A DNA stretch of 64,000 nucleotides. Origin: Cystobacter fuscus DSM 2262 (GTDB lineage: Bacteria; Myxococcota; Myxococcia; Myxococcales; Myxococcaceae). Made by a program: the position numbers and the translations under genes. The notes under the pieces are model-generated. The model made no database searches. It was not told the origin of the DNA and saw only the letters and a list, made by a program, of their open reading frames with translations. This document shows positions 41,215-59,699 of this stretch, in pieces. Each line of letters begins with the position of its first letter. Within the stretch, counting starts at the first letter, position 1. The DNA lies in NCBI RefSeq assembly GCF_000335475.2, contig NZ_ANAH02000069.1, positions 110,219 to 174,218 of the forward strand. The letters are read 5' to 3'.

Positions 41215-43303
41215 TCAGGCCTCGGACTGGATCTTCGAGAAGTCGGCCACCTGGTTGAACAGCGTGCCGACCTCCGTGAGCAGCCGGATGCGGTTCTCGC
41301 GCAGGGCGCGATCCTCGGCCATCACCATGACCTTGTCGAAGAAGGTGTCCACGGTGGGCTTGAGGCCGGTGATCTCCTGGAGGGCGCCGGAGAAGTCATC
41401 GGCCTTGACCCGATCGCCCACGCGGGTGCGCGCCTGGACGAAGGCCGAGTGGAGCTGGCGCTCGGCGTCGTCGGTGAAGCGCTGGGAGTCCACGCCGCCG
41501 CGGCTCACGTCCTTGCCCTGCTTCTCGACGATGTTGACCACGCGCTTGAAGGCCACCGCCAGGGGAGCGAAGTCCGCCTGTCCCACGATGCTGGCGAGCG
41601 CCTGGAGGCGCTTGTGGGCGGCCACGAGATCGTCGTAGCCGGCGGCGAGCACCGCCTCCACCACGTCCGTGCGGTACTGCTCCGTCCACAGCGCCTTGAG
41701 GCGGCCGCGGAAGAACTCGAGCACCTGCTCGCGCGCGGCGGGCTCACCGGCCTTGCGCTTGACGTTGGCGAGCTTGGGCGCGAGCTGCTCGAGCGCCGCG
41801 TCCACCGCCTGGGCCAGCGAGAAGCGATAGCCCCGGTCCAGCACGATGCGGATGGTGGTGAGGCACGCGCGCCGCAGGGCGAACGGGTCCGCCGCGCCGC
41901 TCGGCCCCTTGCCGATGGCGAAGATGCCGCACAGGGTGTCCAACCGGTCCGCGAGGCCCACCAGGGCTCCGGCGTCCTGCGTGGGCAGGGAGTCCTCGGC
42001 CGAGCGCGGCAGGTAGTGCTCGAAGATGGCCAGGGCCACCGCCTCCGGCTCTCCACTCGCGCGGGCATACTCGCGGCCCATCACGCCCTGCAACTCGGGG
42101 AACTCGCCCACCATGCCGGTGACGAGGTCCGCCTTGGACAGGGTGGCGGCGCGCTCGATGGTGGACTGGAGCGCGCCATGGCCCGTCGACTCCGCCAGCT
42201 TCACGGCCAGCGAGCGCATGCGCGCCACCTTCTCCGCGTAGCTGCCGAGCTGACCCTGCCACACCACGCGCGCCAGCTTCTCCGTGCGCGCCTCGAGCGG
42301 CGTCTTGCGATCCTCGTCGAAGAAGAAGCGCCCGTCGGCCAGCCGCGAGCGCAGCACGCGCTGGTAGCCGCGCAGCGACAGGTTCACGTCGCGCACCGGC
42401 GTGTTGGACACGGCGATGAAGCGCGGCAGCAGCTTGCCGTTGGCATCCACCACGGAGAAGTAGCGCTGGTGGCTCTTCATCTCCTGCACCAGCACCTCGG
42501 GGGGCAAGTCCAGGTGCCGCTCCTCGAAGGAGCCCACCACCGGGTTGGGCAACTCCACGAGGTTGGTCACCTGATCCACCAGGGAGTCGTCCTCCATGAG
42601 CTTGCCGCCGGCCTGCTGGGCCGCCGCGCGCACCTTCTCCAGCACCGAGGCGCGGCGCTTGGAGAAGTCCGGCACCACGTTCGCCTTCTCCAGGGCGGCC
42701 TCGTAGTCCGAGGGCCGGGCGAGTTCGATGGCCGCGGGCGACAGGAAGCGGTGGCCGTAGGTGGTGCGGCCGCTCCTCACGTCACCGAGCACCACCGGCA
42801 GCACCTCGCCACCCAGCAGCGCCACCACCCACTGCACGGGCCGCGCGAAGGCCTGGTCCACGTCGCCCCAGCGCATCGTCTTGCGGAAGCTGATGCCGTG
42901 CACCGCCGCGTGGAGGATGTCCTTGAGGATGTCCGCCGCCGGGCGGCCCTTCTCCTCCACCTTGGCGCCCAGGTACTCGCCCTTGGGCGTCTGCACGCGC
43001 AAGAGGGCGTCCACCGCGACCTTCTGGCTCTCGGCGAACTTCTCGGCCGCCTTGGTGGGCTTGCCGTCCTTGTCGAAGGCCGCCTTGACGCTGGGGCCGA
43101 GCACCTCGCGGGTGATGTCCTCGCCCCGCTCCGCCACGCCCTTCACCCACACCGCGAGCCGGCGCGGCGTGCCGTAGGTGCGCACCTCGCCGAGCTGGAG
43201 CCGGGCCTCGGCGGCGCGCTCGGTGATGATGCGCTTGAGGTCCTCCAGCGCGGGGAGGATGAACGAGGCGGGAATCTCCTCGGCGCCGATCTCCAGCAGC
43301 AGT

Positions 43304-43314
<11 letters not shown>
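41215..43314 (-). CDS. glyS: Glycyl-tRNA synthetase beta subunit
   Basis: The 699-residue beta chain of the bacterial heterotetrameric glycyl-tRNA synthetase, which binds tRNA(Gly). It begins [15 protein letters not shown] (a family hallmark) and contains [18 protein letters not shown] and a C-terminal anticodon-binding-like region ([19 protein letters not shown]). It starts at GTG and overlaps the end of glyQ by 11 bases, indicating coupled translation and equal output of both chains. Confidence 0.97.
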
Positions 43315-44284
<970 letters not shown>

Positions 44285-44368
44285 GGCGCCGCGGACCCTA
44301 GTGATGGGGTCCAGGAGCGTCAAGAACGGCCCGCGTGCTCCGTGTCCTATCCGAAAGCGACAGGCACC

Positions 44369-45379
44369 TCAGGAGGACTGCTCGCGCAACCACCCGGGCA
44401 TGGCGGAGGCCACCTCGGCCCCGGAGGGCAGGCCCGCCACGGCCCCCAGGTGCTCCACCACGCGCGAGCCCACCACGCACGAGAAGCGGACCAGTTCGGT
44501 CAGCTCCTCGAGGGGCGCCCGCCCCAGCGCCGCCGCGTCCGGGTAGCGCCGGGACAGCCCCCGGAGCAGGCCCGAGGTGAACCCATCCCCCGCCCCGGTG
44601 GTGTCCACCACTCGCGCCCGGGGGGCCTCCACGTGTACCACCTGACCCTTCCAGAGAAAGACGGCGCCCGCCTCGCCCCGGGTCACCACGGGCAGCAACA
44701 CGCCCAGGCCCGCCAGGTGATGCAGCGCCTCCACGGGCCCCGGCTGCCCGGTGGCGAAGGCCACCTCCTCCTCGGACATCTTCACCACCGTGCAGCGCGG
44801 CAGCAGCCGCCCGAGCAGCTCGCGCAGCACCTGGGGCTCCTCCCAGGCATGGATGCGGATGTTGGGGTCGCAACTCACGATGCGCCCCGCCGCGCGCGCG
44901 GCCTCCACGCCGCGCAACATCGCCGCGCGCGCCTCGGGCAGCGCCAGGGAGTTGGTGCCCAGGTGCATGACCCGCGCGCGGGCGAGGAAGGCGGGGTCCA
45001 CGTCCCGCTCGGCCAGGAGGAACTCGGCCGAGCGCGTGCGGAAGTAGCAGAAGCTGCGCTCGCCCCGCGCGTCGAGCGAGATGAAGACGAGCCCCGTGCG
45101 GCCCTCGGCCGTCTGGCGCAGGCGGCTCACGTCGACGCCCTCGGCGGCCAGGCGCTCGCGCAGCAGGTGGCCGAACTCGTCCTCGCCCACCACGCCCACG
45201 CTGGCCGAGCGGCCCCCCAGGCGCGCCACGCCCACGGCGACATTGGCCAGCGAGCCGCCGATGCCCGGGGTCCAGGAGGCCACGTCCCGCACGCGCTCAC
45301 CGGCCCGCGTGGGGAGGAAGTCCACCAGGCACTCGCCCACACACACCACGTCGAGCGCGGCCGCCTCGTCCTGCGTCAT
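44369..45379 (-). CDS. PfkB-family carbohydrate kinase (fructokinase-like)
   Basis: A 336-residue ATP-dependent sugar or nucleoside kinase. The N-terminal signature GIGGSLANVAVGVARLGG (about 45-62) and the C-terminal PfkB signature DTTGAGDGFTSGLLRG (about 262, catalytic Asp in GAGDG) are complete. CVGECLVDFLPT near the start is typical of fructokinases. Substrate is not proven; fructose, ribose, KDG or a nucleoside are possible. It follows recO by 22 bases and may share its transcript. Confidence 0.88.
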   Translation of the reverse strand: MTQDEAAALDVVCVGECLVDFLPTRAGERVRDVASWTPGIGGSLANVAVGVARLGGRSASVGVVGEDEFGHLLRERLAAEGVDVSRLRQTAEGRTGLVFISLDARGERSFCYFRTRSAEFLLAERDVDPAFLARARVMHLGTNSLALPEARAAMLRGVEAARAAGRIVSCDPNIRIHAWEEPQVLRELLGRLLPRCTVVKMSEEEVAFATGQPGPVEALHHLAGLGVLLPVVTRGEAGAVFLWKGQVVHVEAPRARVVDTTGAGDGFTSGLLRGLSRRYPDAAALGRAPLEELTELVRFSCVVGSRVVEHLGAVAGLPSGAEVASAMPGWLREQSS

Positions 45380-45401
45380 GGGTGCCTCCTGGCCGCCGCC
45401 A

Positions 45402-46136
45402 TCAGTCCAGCCCCACCTGGTCCATGAAGTCCACGCTCTTGAGGCGGCGGCCCAGGTGGTGGGAGATGAAAAGGTTGAGCAGCGCGCGCGCCCGGGCCCG
45501 GAGCTCCGCGGGCAGCGGAGTGCGCTCGCCATCCTGGAGCGCCCGGAGGCCGGAGAGCAGCTCGGCGGAGATGGCCACCGCGTCGCGCGCCCGGACCGCG
45601 CAGGCCTCGCACACCGCGCCGCCATGGGCCTGATCGAAGCGGGGCCGTTCGCCCGGAGGGCCGCCGCACAACGAGCACGAGTCGAAGCGCGGCATGAGGC
45701 CCGCGTGGGCCAGCGCCGACAGCTCGAAGGCCAGCAGCGAGGTGGGGCCCGCCTCCTTCGCATCGAGCTTGTGCAGGTAGCCCTCGAGCAGCGCGAAGAG
45801 CTCCGGGTGGGGCTCGTGATCGCGCGTCAGCTCGCGGCACAGCTCCACGGCGTAGAGGGCCCGGGCGATGAGGGGCAGATCCGCGCGGGCCGCGTAGTAG
45901 CCCGTGACGATGTCGGCCGAGTCCAGGCGCACCGTGGCGCCCCGCGTCTCCACGAGCTGCACGCGCAGGCGCATGTAGGGCTCCAACGCGCCGGCGAAGC
46001 GGCGTTTGCTCTTGCGCGCCCCGGCGGCGAAGGCCGTCAGCTTGCCGTGCTCGCGCGTGAGGAGCGTGACCAGCCGGTCCGCTTCCCCATAGTCCACGGT
46101 GGAGAGGACCAGCGCCTCGTCAGTGTATCGATCCAT
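45402..46136 (-). CDS. recO: DNA repair protein RecO
   Basis: A 244-residue mediator that loads RecA on SSB-coated DNA with RecR. An N-terminal OB fold (EALVLSTVDYGEADRLVTLLT, GKLTAFAAGARKSKRRFAGAL) is followed by helices and a zinc-binding segment with CSLCGG (about 153-158) and CEAC near residue 177. It starts three bases after the HTH gene stop. Length and motifs match the family. Confidence 0.94.
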   Translation of the reverse strand: MDRYTDEALVLSTVDYGEADRLVTLLTREHGKLTAFAAGARKSKRRFAGALEPYMRLRVQLVETRGATVRLDSADIVTGYYAARADLPLIARALYAVELCRELTRDHEPHPELFALLEGYLHKLDAKEAGPTSLLAFELSALAHAGLMPRFDSCSLCGGPPGERPRFDQAHGGAVCEACAVRARDAVAISAELLSGLRALQDGERTPLPAELRARARALLNLFISHHLGRRLKSVDFMDQVGLD

Positions 46137-46139
46137 GCG

Positions 46140-46529
46140 TCAGGGGCGGGGCTGCGGCAGCGCCACCTTTCCAGTCACCACCAGGGCCGCGAACACGCCG
46201 GCGGCGAGCACCAACAGAACCACCGCGAGAATCAACCAAGCGCGCCTTCGCCGCTCGCGCTCCAGCGTCACGGGACTGGGCTCGGGAGCGGCCTTGTCCA
46301 CCTCCTCGTAGCGGAGGATGGCCTCCTCGGGCGCCAGGCCGATGACGGTGGCGTAGGAGCGGATGTAGTTGACGATGAAGACCCGGTTGGGCAGCCGCTC
46401 GATCTGCCCTTCCTCCAGGGCGGCGATCAGACTCGGGGAAATCTTCGTCACCCGCGACACCTCGTCACGGGACAGGCCGCGCAGCTCGCGTTGCTGGGAC
46501 AGATATCTGCCGAATTCGACGTAATCCAC
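46140..46529 (-). CDS. RodZ-like protein: N-terminal HTH, single C-terminal membrane helix
   Basis: A 129-residue protein. Residues about 5-70 form an HTH_25-type Cro/C1-like domain (LSQQRELRGLSRDEVSRVTKI, LEEGQIERLPNRVFIVNYIR), the same type as in RodZ. After an Arg-rich cytoplasmic stretch (ERERRRRAW) one membrane helix lies at about 97-120. It lacks the large periplasmic domain of full RodZ. It may organise MreB or another cytoskeletal filament at the membrane or act as a membrane-bound regulator. It lies between tgl and recO. Confidence 0.82.
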   Translation of the reverse strand: MDYVEFGRYLSQQRELRGLSRDEVSRVTKISPSLIAALEEGQIERLPNRVFIVNYIRSYATVIGLAPEEAILRYEEVDKAAPEPSPVTLERERRRRAWLILAVVLLVLAAGVFAALVVTGKVALPQPRP

Positions 46530-46547
46530 GGGGATGGGACTCGCTGG

Positions 46548-47297
46548 TTACAAGGCCTCGAGCAGGCGGTGGCAATCGTCCTTGAGGTTCTGGCTCGTCG
46601 CCTTGGCCTCGCACGTGGTGAAGCTCTGCTTCGCCTCCTCCAACTTCCCCTGCTTCACCAGGCAGGCGCCCTCACGCAGGTGGGCGTCCGCCACCTCCGG
46701 GCAGGCCTCACGATAACGGCCCAGATAGCGGCATGCCTCGGAAAGCTCGCCGCTTTCCTCGTAGATGGTGCCCAGGTTGCGGTAGCCCAGGCAGAAGCCG
46801 GGATTGATCGTCACCGCCGCCTTGATGTTCTGCAACGCCCGCTCCTTGTCGCCCTTCTTGTACAGGGCCCACCCCAGGTTGCTCTGCGCGATGAAGGGCG
46901 TGGGGTAGAGCATGTCGTTGAGTGCCTGCTCGTACAGGGGAATGGCCTCGTCATAGCGCGCCTGGGACAGATAGACATTGGCCAGGTTCGTCTTCGCCTC
47001 GGAGAAGGTCGGACGCAGCTGCAGGGCCTTCTGGTAGTGCACGATGGCCTCCTCGGGGCGGTTGAACGACAGGTGCAGGAGGATGGCCATGACGTGGTGC
47101 GCCTCCGGGTAGTCCGGATTGAGCTCCAACGACTTCTGGAGTTCCATGTAGGCAGCCTGCACGTTGCCCGCATGCTGGGCCTGCAGGGCCAGCTCGTAGT
47201 GGATCTCGGCGCCCTCGCGCTCCTTGTCGGTGGGGACATGCTTGCAACCCACCAGCAGGAGCGCGAGGAACCAGAGGGAGGAAGCGCGGGAGAGCAT
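46548..47297 (-). CDS. tgl: Tgl-like TPR lipoprotein (type IV pilus secretin pilotin)
   Basis: A 249-residue predicted outer-membrane lipoprotein. The signal peptide has lipobox LLVGC (Cys18), followed by KHVPTDKEREGAEIHYELAL. About six TPR units follow (for example YMELQKSLELNPDYPEAHHV, HYQKALQLRPTFSEAKTNLA, ALQNIKAAVTINPGFCLGYRN). This architecture matches PilF/Tgl, which helps PilQ secretin assembly; in Myxococcus xanthus Tgl can be transferred between cells to restore pili. The ATG at 47297 was chosen; a GTG 18 bases upstream is also possible. Confidence 0.85.
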   Translation of the reverse strand: MLSRASSLWFLALLLVGCKHVPTDKEREGAEIHYELALQAQHAGNVQAAYMELQKSLELNPDYPEAHHVMAILLHLSFNRPEEAIVHYQKALQLRPTFSEAKTNLANVYLSQARYDEAIPLYEQALNDMLYPTPFIAQSNLGWALYKKGDKERALQNIKAAVTINPGFCLGYRNLGTIYEESGELSEACRYLGRYREACPEVADAHLREGACLVKQGKLEEAKQSFTTCEAKATSQNLKDDCHRLLEAL

Positions 47298-47326
47298 TCG
47301 GGGAGATCTCGTCACGGAAGGGGGAA

Positions 47327-47791
47327 TCAGAAGGAGGCCAGCAGGCGGCCGAGGTTCGTCGAGGCCGTGCGCTTGTCGTCGGCCCGGGTACGGGGGCCCG
47401 GCGCCAGCTTGGGGTCCTTGTAGAAGACGGGCAAGCTCTTCAACAGCTCATCCTGCTGCGCGGTGGACAGGGAAGCGTAGTGCGCGTTGTCCATCATGAA
47501 GCCCATGGACTCCACGAAGGCGAGCGCCTCGGCCTCATGCTGTTGGGTTTCCTCGAGGCTCGTGCCGCGACGCGAGGGGGCGTACACGGCGCAATCCCGG
47601 GCCTCGGACAGGAACAGGTAGATGAAGACGGCGAAGCCGCTCGCGCCGCGCAGGCCCACCACGAAGGCCTGCGCGGGCCCCGCGGGCTTGCCGGGAATGG
47701 CCAGGTGGGGCGAGTTGATGGACTGGTGCACCAGCAGCACCTGCTCCCGCGCCGCGGGCAGACCCCGGAATCTGTCGTCGATGACGAACAT
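47327..47791 (-). CDS. Hypothetical protein upstream of tgl
   Basis: No family recognised. The 154-residue protein has no signal peptide. A moderately hydrophobic stretch lies at about 50-63 (GASGFAVFIYLFL). It contains APSRRGTSLEETQQHEAEAL and a Pro/Lys/Arg-rich C-terminal third. It lies 29 bases upstream of tgl and 21 bases after the preceding gene on the same strand, so it probably belongs to the same operon. It could be a partner in pilus assembly or gliding, but that is only by position. Confidence 0.65.
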   Translation of the reverse strand: MFVIDDRFRGLPAAREQVLLVHQSINSPHLAIPGKPAGPAQAFVVGLRGASGFAVFIYLFLSEARDCAVYAPSRRGTSLEETQQHEAEALAFVESMGFMMDNAHYASLSTAQQDELLKSLPVFYKDPKLAPGPRTRADDKRTASTNLGRLLASF

Positions 47792-47812
47792 GCTTGGGCA
47801 CCATCCCTCGCG

Positions 47813-48484
47813 CTAGCGCGTGGTGAGGATGAACTCCTCGGTCACGTCCTCGGTCTGCGCGGCGGTGCGCTGGAAGCGGATGAGGGGCTTGTCGAGCATC
47901 ACCCGGCCACCGCCCTCGTTGCCCTCGCCGATGACGACCTGGAAGACGTGCTCGGCGGACTGGCTGCGCCGCGGACCCGTCACGACCTTGGACGCCATCA
48001 GCCGCACGGTGTTCCTTCCGGGCCGCAGGTAGCGGGTGAGCTCCGTGATGACCTGCCCCTCGCCATTGCGCAGCTTGCGCACCCAGGCGGAGTTGATGAA
48101 CAGGTCGATGTCGTACTCCGTCTTGCCCTGGGCGGATTGCTCCGTCACCAGCCAGTAGCGCTGGGTGATGCGGGTAGGAGCCGCCGGGGCCGGAGGGGCG
48201 GCGGGCGCCACTGGAGCGGCCGTGGGAGCGGGAGCCACTGGAGCGGGGGCCACCGGAGGGGGCGTGGGAGCCGGTGCCACCGGCGCGGGCACTTCCATCG
48301 TCTTGACGGTGTAGCCCGGAGCGACGATGTGGACGTTGCCCTGATCATCCAGGCGGACGGAGGAGACCTTGTCGAAGGTCTGGTTCGTCAGGCCGTCGAT
48401 GCGCACCCCATTGAGGAACACCGAGGCGAGAGCCGGCAGGGGCAACAGGACCGAGAGGACGAGAGCGGAGATGACGCGGCGCAT
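47813..48484 (-). CDS. Exported hypothetical protein with Pro/Ala-rich linker
   Basis: A 223-residue predicted periplasmic or envelope protein. The signal peptide (about 1-21, MRRVISALVLSVLLPLPALA) is followed by a short beta-rich segment (VFLNGVRIDGLTNQTF), then a Pro/Ala/Val/Thr linker at about 65-100. A C-terminal beta-rich domain of about 115 residues contains YLRPGRNTVRLMASK. No enzyme motif. An AGGAG site precedes the ATG. Position upstream of tgl and downstream of a lytic transglycosylase suggests an envelope or pilus-related role. Confidence 0.7.
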   Translation of the reverse strand: MRRVISALVLSVLLPLPALASVFLNGVRIDGLTNQTFDKVSSVRLDDQGNVHIVAPGYTVKTMEVPAPVAPAPTPPPVAPAPVAPAPTAAPVAPAAPPAPAAPTRITQRYWLVTEQSAQGKTEYDIDLFINSAWVRKLRNGEGQVITELTRYLRPGRNTVRLMASKVVTGPRRSQSAEHVFQVVIGEGNEGGGRVMLDKPLIRFQRTAAQTEDVTEEFILTTR

Positions 48485-48566
48485 GAGGTGATGGACTCCT
48501 CCTGGAACAGAGCGATAGCGCACCCATCCGGGACGGACAAGCACGCGCCCCCGCCGCGTGCGCTAA

Positions 48567-49307
48567 CTAAGGACCCTTCACCTCGGGCGAGGGCTCCTCG
48601 AGCTCCCTCTGGGCCATGGCCCAATCACCGCCCAGCCCCTCCCCTTCCCGGAAACGCCTGAAGTCACGGCGGACCAGGCGTGGATAGCGGCGGAAGGTGT
48701 CCAGCTCGCCCGCCTTCTTCGCCAGCCAGATGCGCGTGGGGCCGGCATTGTAGGCCATGAGGGCCAGATCCAGCTCCCCGAAGCGATCATGCAGCGTACG
48801 CAGGTAGCGGATGCCCAGGCGCACTCCCAGGGCGGGGTCCGCGGCCACCTCCTCGCGCGACAGCCGCAAGCCCTGCTTCTCCGCGAGGAAGTGCAACGTG
48901 CTGGGCTTGATCTGCATCAGCCCCCGTGCCCCCTTGTCGGAGACGGCCTCTTCCGTGAAGTCCGACTCCACGTCGATGAGCGCCAGGATGAGCAGCGGAT
49001 CATACCCCGCCTGGCCGGCCTCCTCGGCGATGGCGTGCACGAGCTGCCGCCGCAGGGTGAGACCCAACTCCGGAGCACGCTTGGCGAGCACCGCGTCGAT
49101 GAGCGCCGCGTCGGGAGGCGCTGCTTCGAAACGGGAGGACTCGGCCGCGAGGGGCGCCTCCGGAGGGGTGAACAGCGGCACCGCGCGGGCGGACAACACC
49201 AGGGCGACCCCGGCCACCAGGGGGAGCTTTCCACACCCGGCGCCCAGCGCGTGCAAACCGCGGAACAGCCCCTCGGCCCAACGCTGACGGGTCGAGGGGG
49301 GGGGCAT
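48567..49307 (-). CDS. Lytic transglycosylase (SLT domain)
   Basis: A 246-residue peptidoglycan lyase. A membrane or signal segment lies at about 28-44, and the SLT domain at about 85-200 has the catalytic Glu114 in LIDVESDFT, the GARGLMQIKPST motif and the later LMAYNAGPTR. It cuts glycan strands and may open the wall for trans-envelope machines such as type IV pili. Its ATG overlaps the stop of the upstream small gene by one base (TGATG). Confidence 0.9.
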   Translation of the reverse strand: MPPPSTRQRWAEGLFRGLHALGAGCGKLPLVAGVALVLSARAVPLFTPPEAPLAAESSRFEAAPPDAALIDAVLAKRAPELGLTLRRQLVHAIAEEAGQAGYDPLLILALIDVESDFTEEAVSDKGARGLMQIKPSTLHFLAEKQGLRLSREEVAADPALGVRLGIRYLRTLHDRFGELDLALMAYNAGPTRIWLAKKAGELDTFRRYPRLVRRDFRRFREGEGLGGDWAMAQRELEEPSPEVKGP

Positions 49308-49651
49308 CACTTGCGCTGCCCCATGGCGTCGATGCGCTCGGCCAGTCGGATGAGCCGGCTCTCGATGTCCTGGATCTGGTCGCGGCGCGGAATCATGATG
49401 CCCGACAGAGCGCGCCGAACTCCCTCCTCCACGTTGTGCTCGAGATCCTTGCGGTGGCCCGTCAACCGGTCCGTCAACAGCCGCCCCTGGCGCACCACCT
49501 CGTCCTGGCTCCAGCCCGCCAGGTCCGCCACTCGCTGCGCACAGCGCGTGGCCTCGTCCTCGGCGGTAGATACGGCCAGCAGGGCCTGGCTCCACACGCG
49601 CTCGAACGTCTCCGCCAGGGGGTACTTCTGGGGGATTTCCACGTTGTCCAT
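49307..49651 (-). CDS. Small phasin-like helical protein
   Basis: A 114-residue, fully helical cytoplasmic protein without signal peptide. It starts MDNVEIPQKYPLAETFERVW and contains VADLAGWSQDEVV and DQIQDIESRLIRLAERIDAM, resembling phasin or PhaE-subunit helices. No catalytic motif. The ATG at 49651 has GGAGAG about eight bases upstream. It heads the minus-strand run leading to the lytic transglycosylase and tgl. Confidence 0.65.
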   Translation of the reverse strand: MDNVEIPQKYPLAETFERVWSQALLAVSTAEDEATRCAQRVADLAGWSQDEVVRQGRLLTDRLTGHRKDLEHNVEEGVRRALSGIMIPRRDQIQDIESRLIRLAERIDAMGQRK

Positions 49652-49883
49652 GACACACTCTCCAGCATGGCCGTCCCGACCCGGGGCCAGGACGGCGGGG
49701 GGGTAAGGAGCGATCGAGCCAACAGGCACTCGATCGTGTGAAACACCGCTCACGCTCGCCGAGCTGCTTGCTGCGACCACTGCTGGATGTTCGCCCGGAA
49801 AGCGCACGGGTCGATCTCCATCGTTTTTACGAGTTAGTGCAACCAGCTTACACGGGTCAAGCTGTAAAACTGTTGAAAGTCAT
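49652..49883. other. Intergenic region upstream of the phasin-like gene
   Basis: No gene. It carries a direct repeat CACGGGTC at 49805-49812 and 49851-49858. On the minus strand a TTGACC box (49855-49860) may be a -35 element, but no convincing -10 box was found at standard spacing. An AT-rich patch (GTTTTTACGAGTTAGTG) lies between. The region lies beyond the rpoC terminator, so it should hold the promoter for the downstream run. Confidence 0.45.
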
Positions 49884-49922
49884 AAAAAAACCGCCACTCC
49901 CGGGGAAAACCGGGGTGGCGGC
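49884..49922 (-). terminator. Intrinsic terminator of the rpoBC operon
   Basis: Read on the minus strand, GCCGCCACCCCGG, a TTTT loop and CCGGGAGTGGCGG form a long GC-rich stem followed by seven Ts. It begins 35 bases past the rpoC stop and is the strongest terminator in the window. Confidence 0.95.
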
Positions 49923-49956
49923 TTGAAACTTCCTTCAGAGAGACGAGGAGCGAGGG

Positions 49957-54174
<4,218 letters not shown>

Positions 54175-54231
54175 GTTGCCTCCGAACTTCTTTGGAGCGC
54201 GTGAGCGCTTATTCGTTTCACCCTCCCGCCA

Positions 54232-54258
54232 GCGCCCGCCCGCTCAGGGAGCGGGCGC
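54232..54258 (-). other. GC-rich hairpin between rpoB and rpoC
   Basis: GCGCCCGC (54232-54239) and GCGGGCGC (54251-54258) form a perfect eight-base stem with an 11-base loop in the 104-base rpoB-rpoC gap. An alternative GCCCGCT/AGCGGGC pairing is possible. It could be a processing or pausing site. Confidence 0.5.
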
Positions 54259-54278
54259 CGGGGGGAAGGCACGCTGAA

Positions 54279-58508
<4,230 letters not shown>

Positions 58509-58596
58509 TCAAACTCCGGGGCGAGCAAGCTCGGGCGGGACGAGCTTGGATAACGCGCAGCGGCAGCGGGAAATTTAGAGATACGGAAAGGGCAAA

Positions 58597-58672
58597 GCCG
58601 GCGCACCCTTTCCGGGCACGCCGGCCTGCTCAACCGGTCAGGAGGCGACGGGAATTTCCCGAAACCCGTCGC
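58597..58672 (-). promoter_or_regulatory. Two hairpins in the rplL-rpoB gap (possible attenuator/processing site)
   Basis: Two stable hairpins lie in the 179-base gap. One pairs GCGACGGG with CCCGTCGC (58645-58672), just after rplL. The other pairs GCCGGCG with CGCCGGC (58597-58625) and is followed on the minus strand by TTTGCCCTTT. E. coli has a partial terminator and an RNase III site in the same gap, so this may set the ratio of L7/L12 to RNA polymerase. Function is inferred. Confidence 0.6.
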
Positions 58673-58687
58673 CGGCCCGAGACGAAA

Positions 58688-59065
58688 CTACTTGATCTCG
58701 ACGGTGGCACCAGCGGCGACGAGCTGGTCCTTGATCTTCTTGGCGTCGTCCTTGTTGACGCCCTCCTTGACGGTCTTGGGAGCGCCCTCGACCAGGTCCT
58801 TGGCCTCCTTCAGGCCCAGGCCGGTGATGGCGCGGATCTCCTTGATGACGTTGATCTTGTTCGCGCCGGCGTTGGCCAGCACGACGTTGAACTCCGTCTT
58901 CTCCTCGGCGGGAGCGGCGGCGGCGGCGCCAGCGGCCGGGCCAGCGGCGACGGCGACGGCGGCGGCGGAAACGCCCCACTTCTCCTCGAGCTTCTTGACG
59001 AGCTCGGCGGCCTCCATGACCGTCAGGGAGGAGAGCTGGTCGATGATCGTGTTCAGGTCAGCCAT
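58688..59065 (-). CDS. rplL: Ribosomal protein L7/L12
   Basis: The 125-residue stalk protein of the large subunit that recruits GTPase factors. An N-terminal dimerisation helix ([26 protein letters not shown]), an Ala/Pro hinge (about 35-55) and the conserved C-terminal domain ([32 protein letters not shown]) are complete. Preceded by rplJ with a 91-base gap. Confidence 0.98.
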   Translation of the reverse strand: MADLNTIIDQLSSLTVMEAAELVKKLEEKWGVSAAAVAVAAGPAAGAAAAAPAEEKTEFNVVLANAGANKINVIKEIRAITGLGLKEAKDLVEGAPKTVKEGVNKDDAKKIKDQLVAAGATVEIK

Positions 59066-59156
59066 GTGAATGTCCTTCTTTCAACTTGTAACGGCCCCTC
59101 TTCCTTCCGGAACGAGCGGGACCAGAGGTGTGCGGTGGGTTGGCTACTGGAATCGG

Positions 59157-59678
59157 TTACTTGGGCTGCTGCTTGTCCACGTTCGCCTGGAGCACGCGGG
59201 CCAGCTGGGAACCGGGGGCCGCGATGGTGCGAACGAGCTTGCCGGCCGGCTGGTTGAGCATGCCGAGCAGCTGGGCGCGGAGCTCGGGCAGACCGGGCAT
59301 CTTCGCCAGGGCCTTGACACCCTCGGCGTTGACGCGGCGGCCCTGCACGGACGCGCTGCGGACCTTGATGGTCTCGAGATCCTTGATGAAGTCCGTGAGG
59401 ATCTTCGCCGGGGCCACGACGTCGTCGTAGCTGATGGCGATGGCCACGGGACCCACGAAGTCCTCGGCGATGACCTCCACCGGGGTACCCTTCGCGGCGC
59501 GCTTGGCCAGCGTGTTCTTCAGGACCTTGTAGTCCACCTTGCCGTCGCGGAACTTCTTGCGCAGCTTGGTGACCGTCTCCACGTTCAGCTTGGAAAACTC
59601 AGCGACGATCGCGGTCTGAGCCCGCGAAAACTTCTCGTTGAGTTCCTTGATGAGTTCTTCCTTCTCGCTCTTGATCAC
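59157..59678 (-). CDS. rplJ: Ribosomal protein L10
   Basis: The 173-residue base of the L7/L12 stalk; it also represses its own mRNA in bacteria where the leader has been studied. It begins with GTG after a strong GAGGAGG site and contains AQTAIVAEFSKLNVETVTKLRK, VDYKVLKNTLAKRAAKGT and a C-terminal helical segment that binds L7/L12. A 280-base structured leader precedes it. Confidence 0.97.
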   Translation of the reverse strand: MIKSEKEELIKELNEKFSRAQTAIVAEFSKLNVETVTKLRKKFRDGKVDYKVLKNTLAKRAAKGTPVEVIAEDFVGPVAIAISYDDVVAPAKILTDFIKDLETIKVRSASVQGRRVNAEGVKALAKMPGLPELRAQLLGMLNQPAGKLVRTIAAPGSQLARVLQANVDKQQPK

Positions 59679-59699
59679 TTGGTTTCACCTCCTCACGAC

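Noticed and set aside
48500..48566. Possible terminator after the lytic transglycosylase gene
   Set aside because: No stable stem with a T-run was found in this gap; the genes on either side may be co-transcribed.
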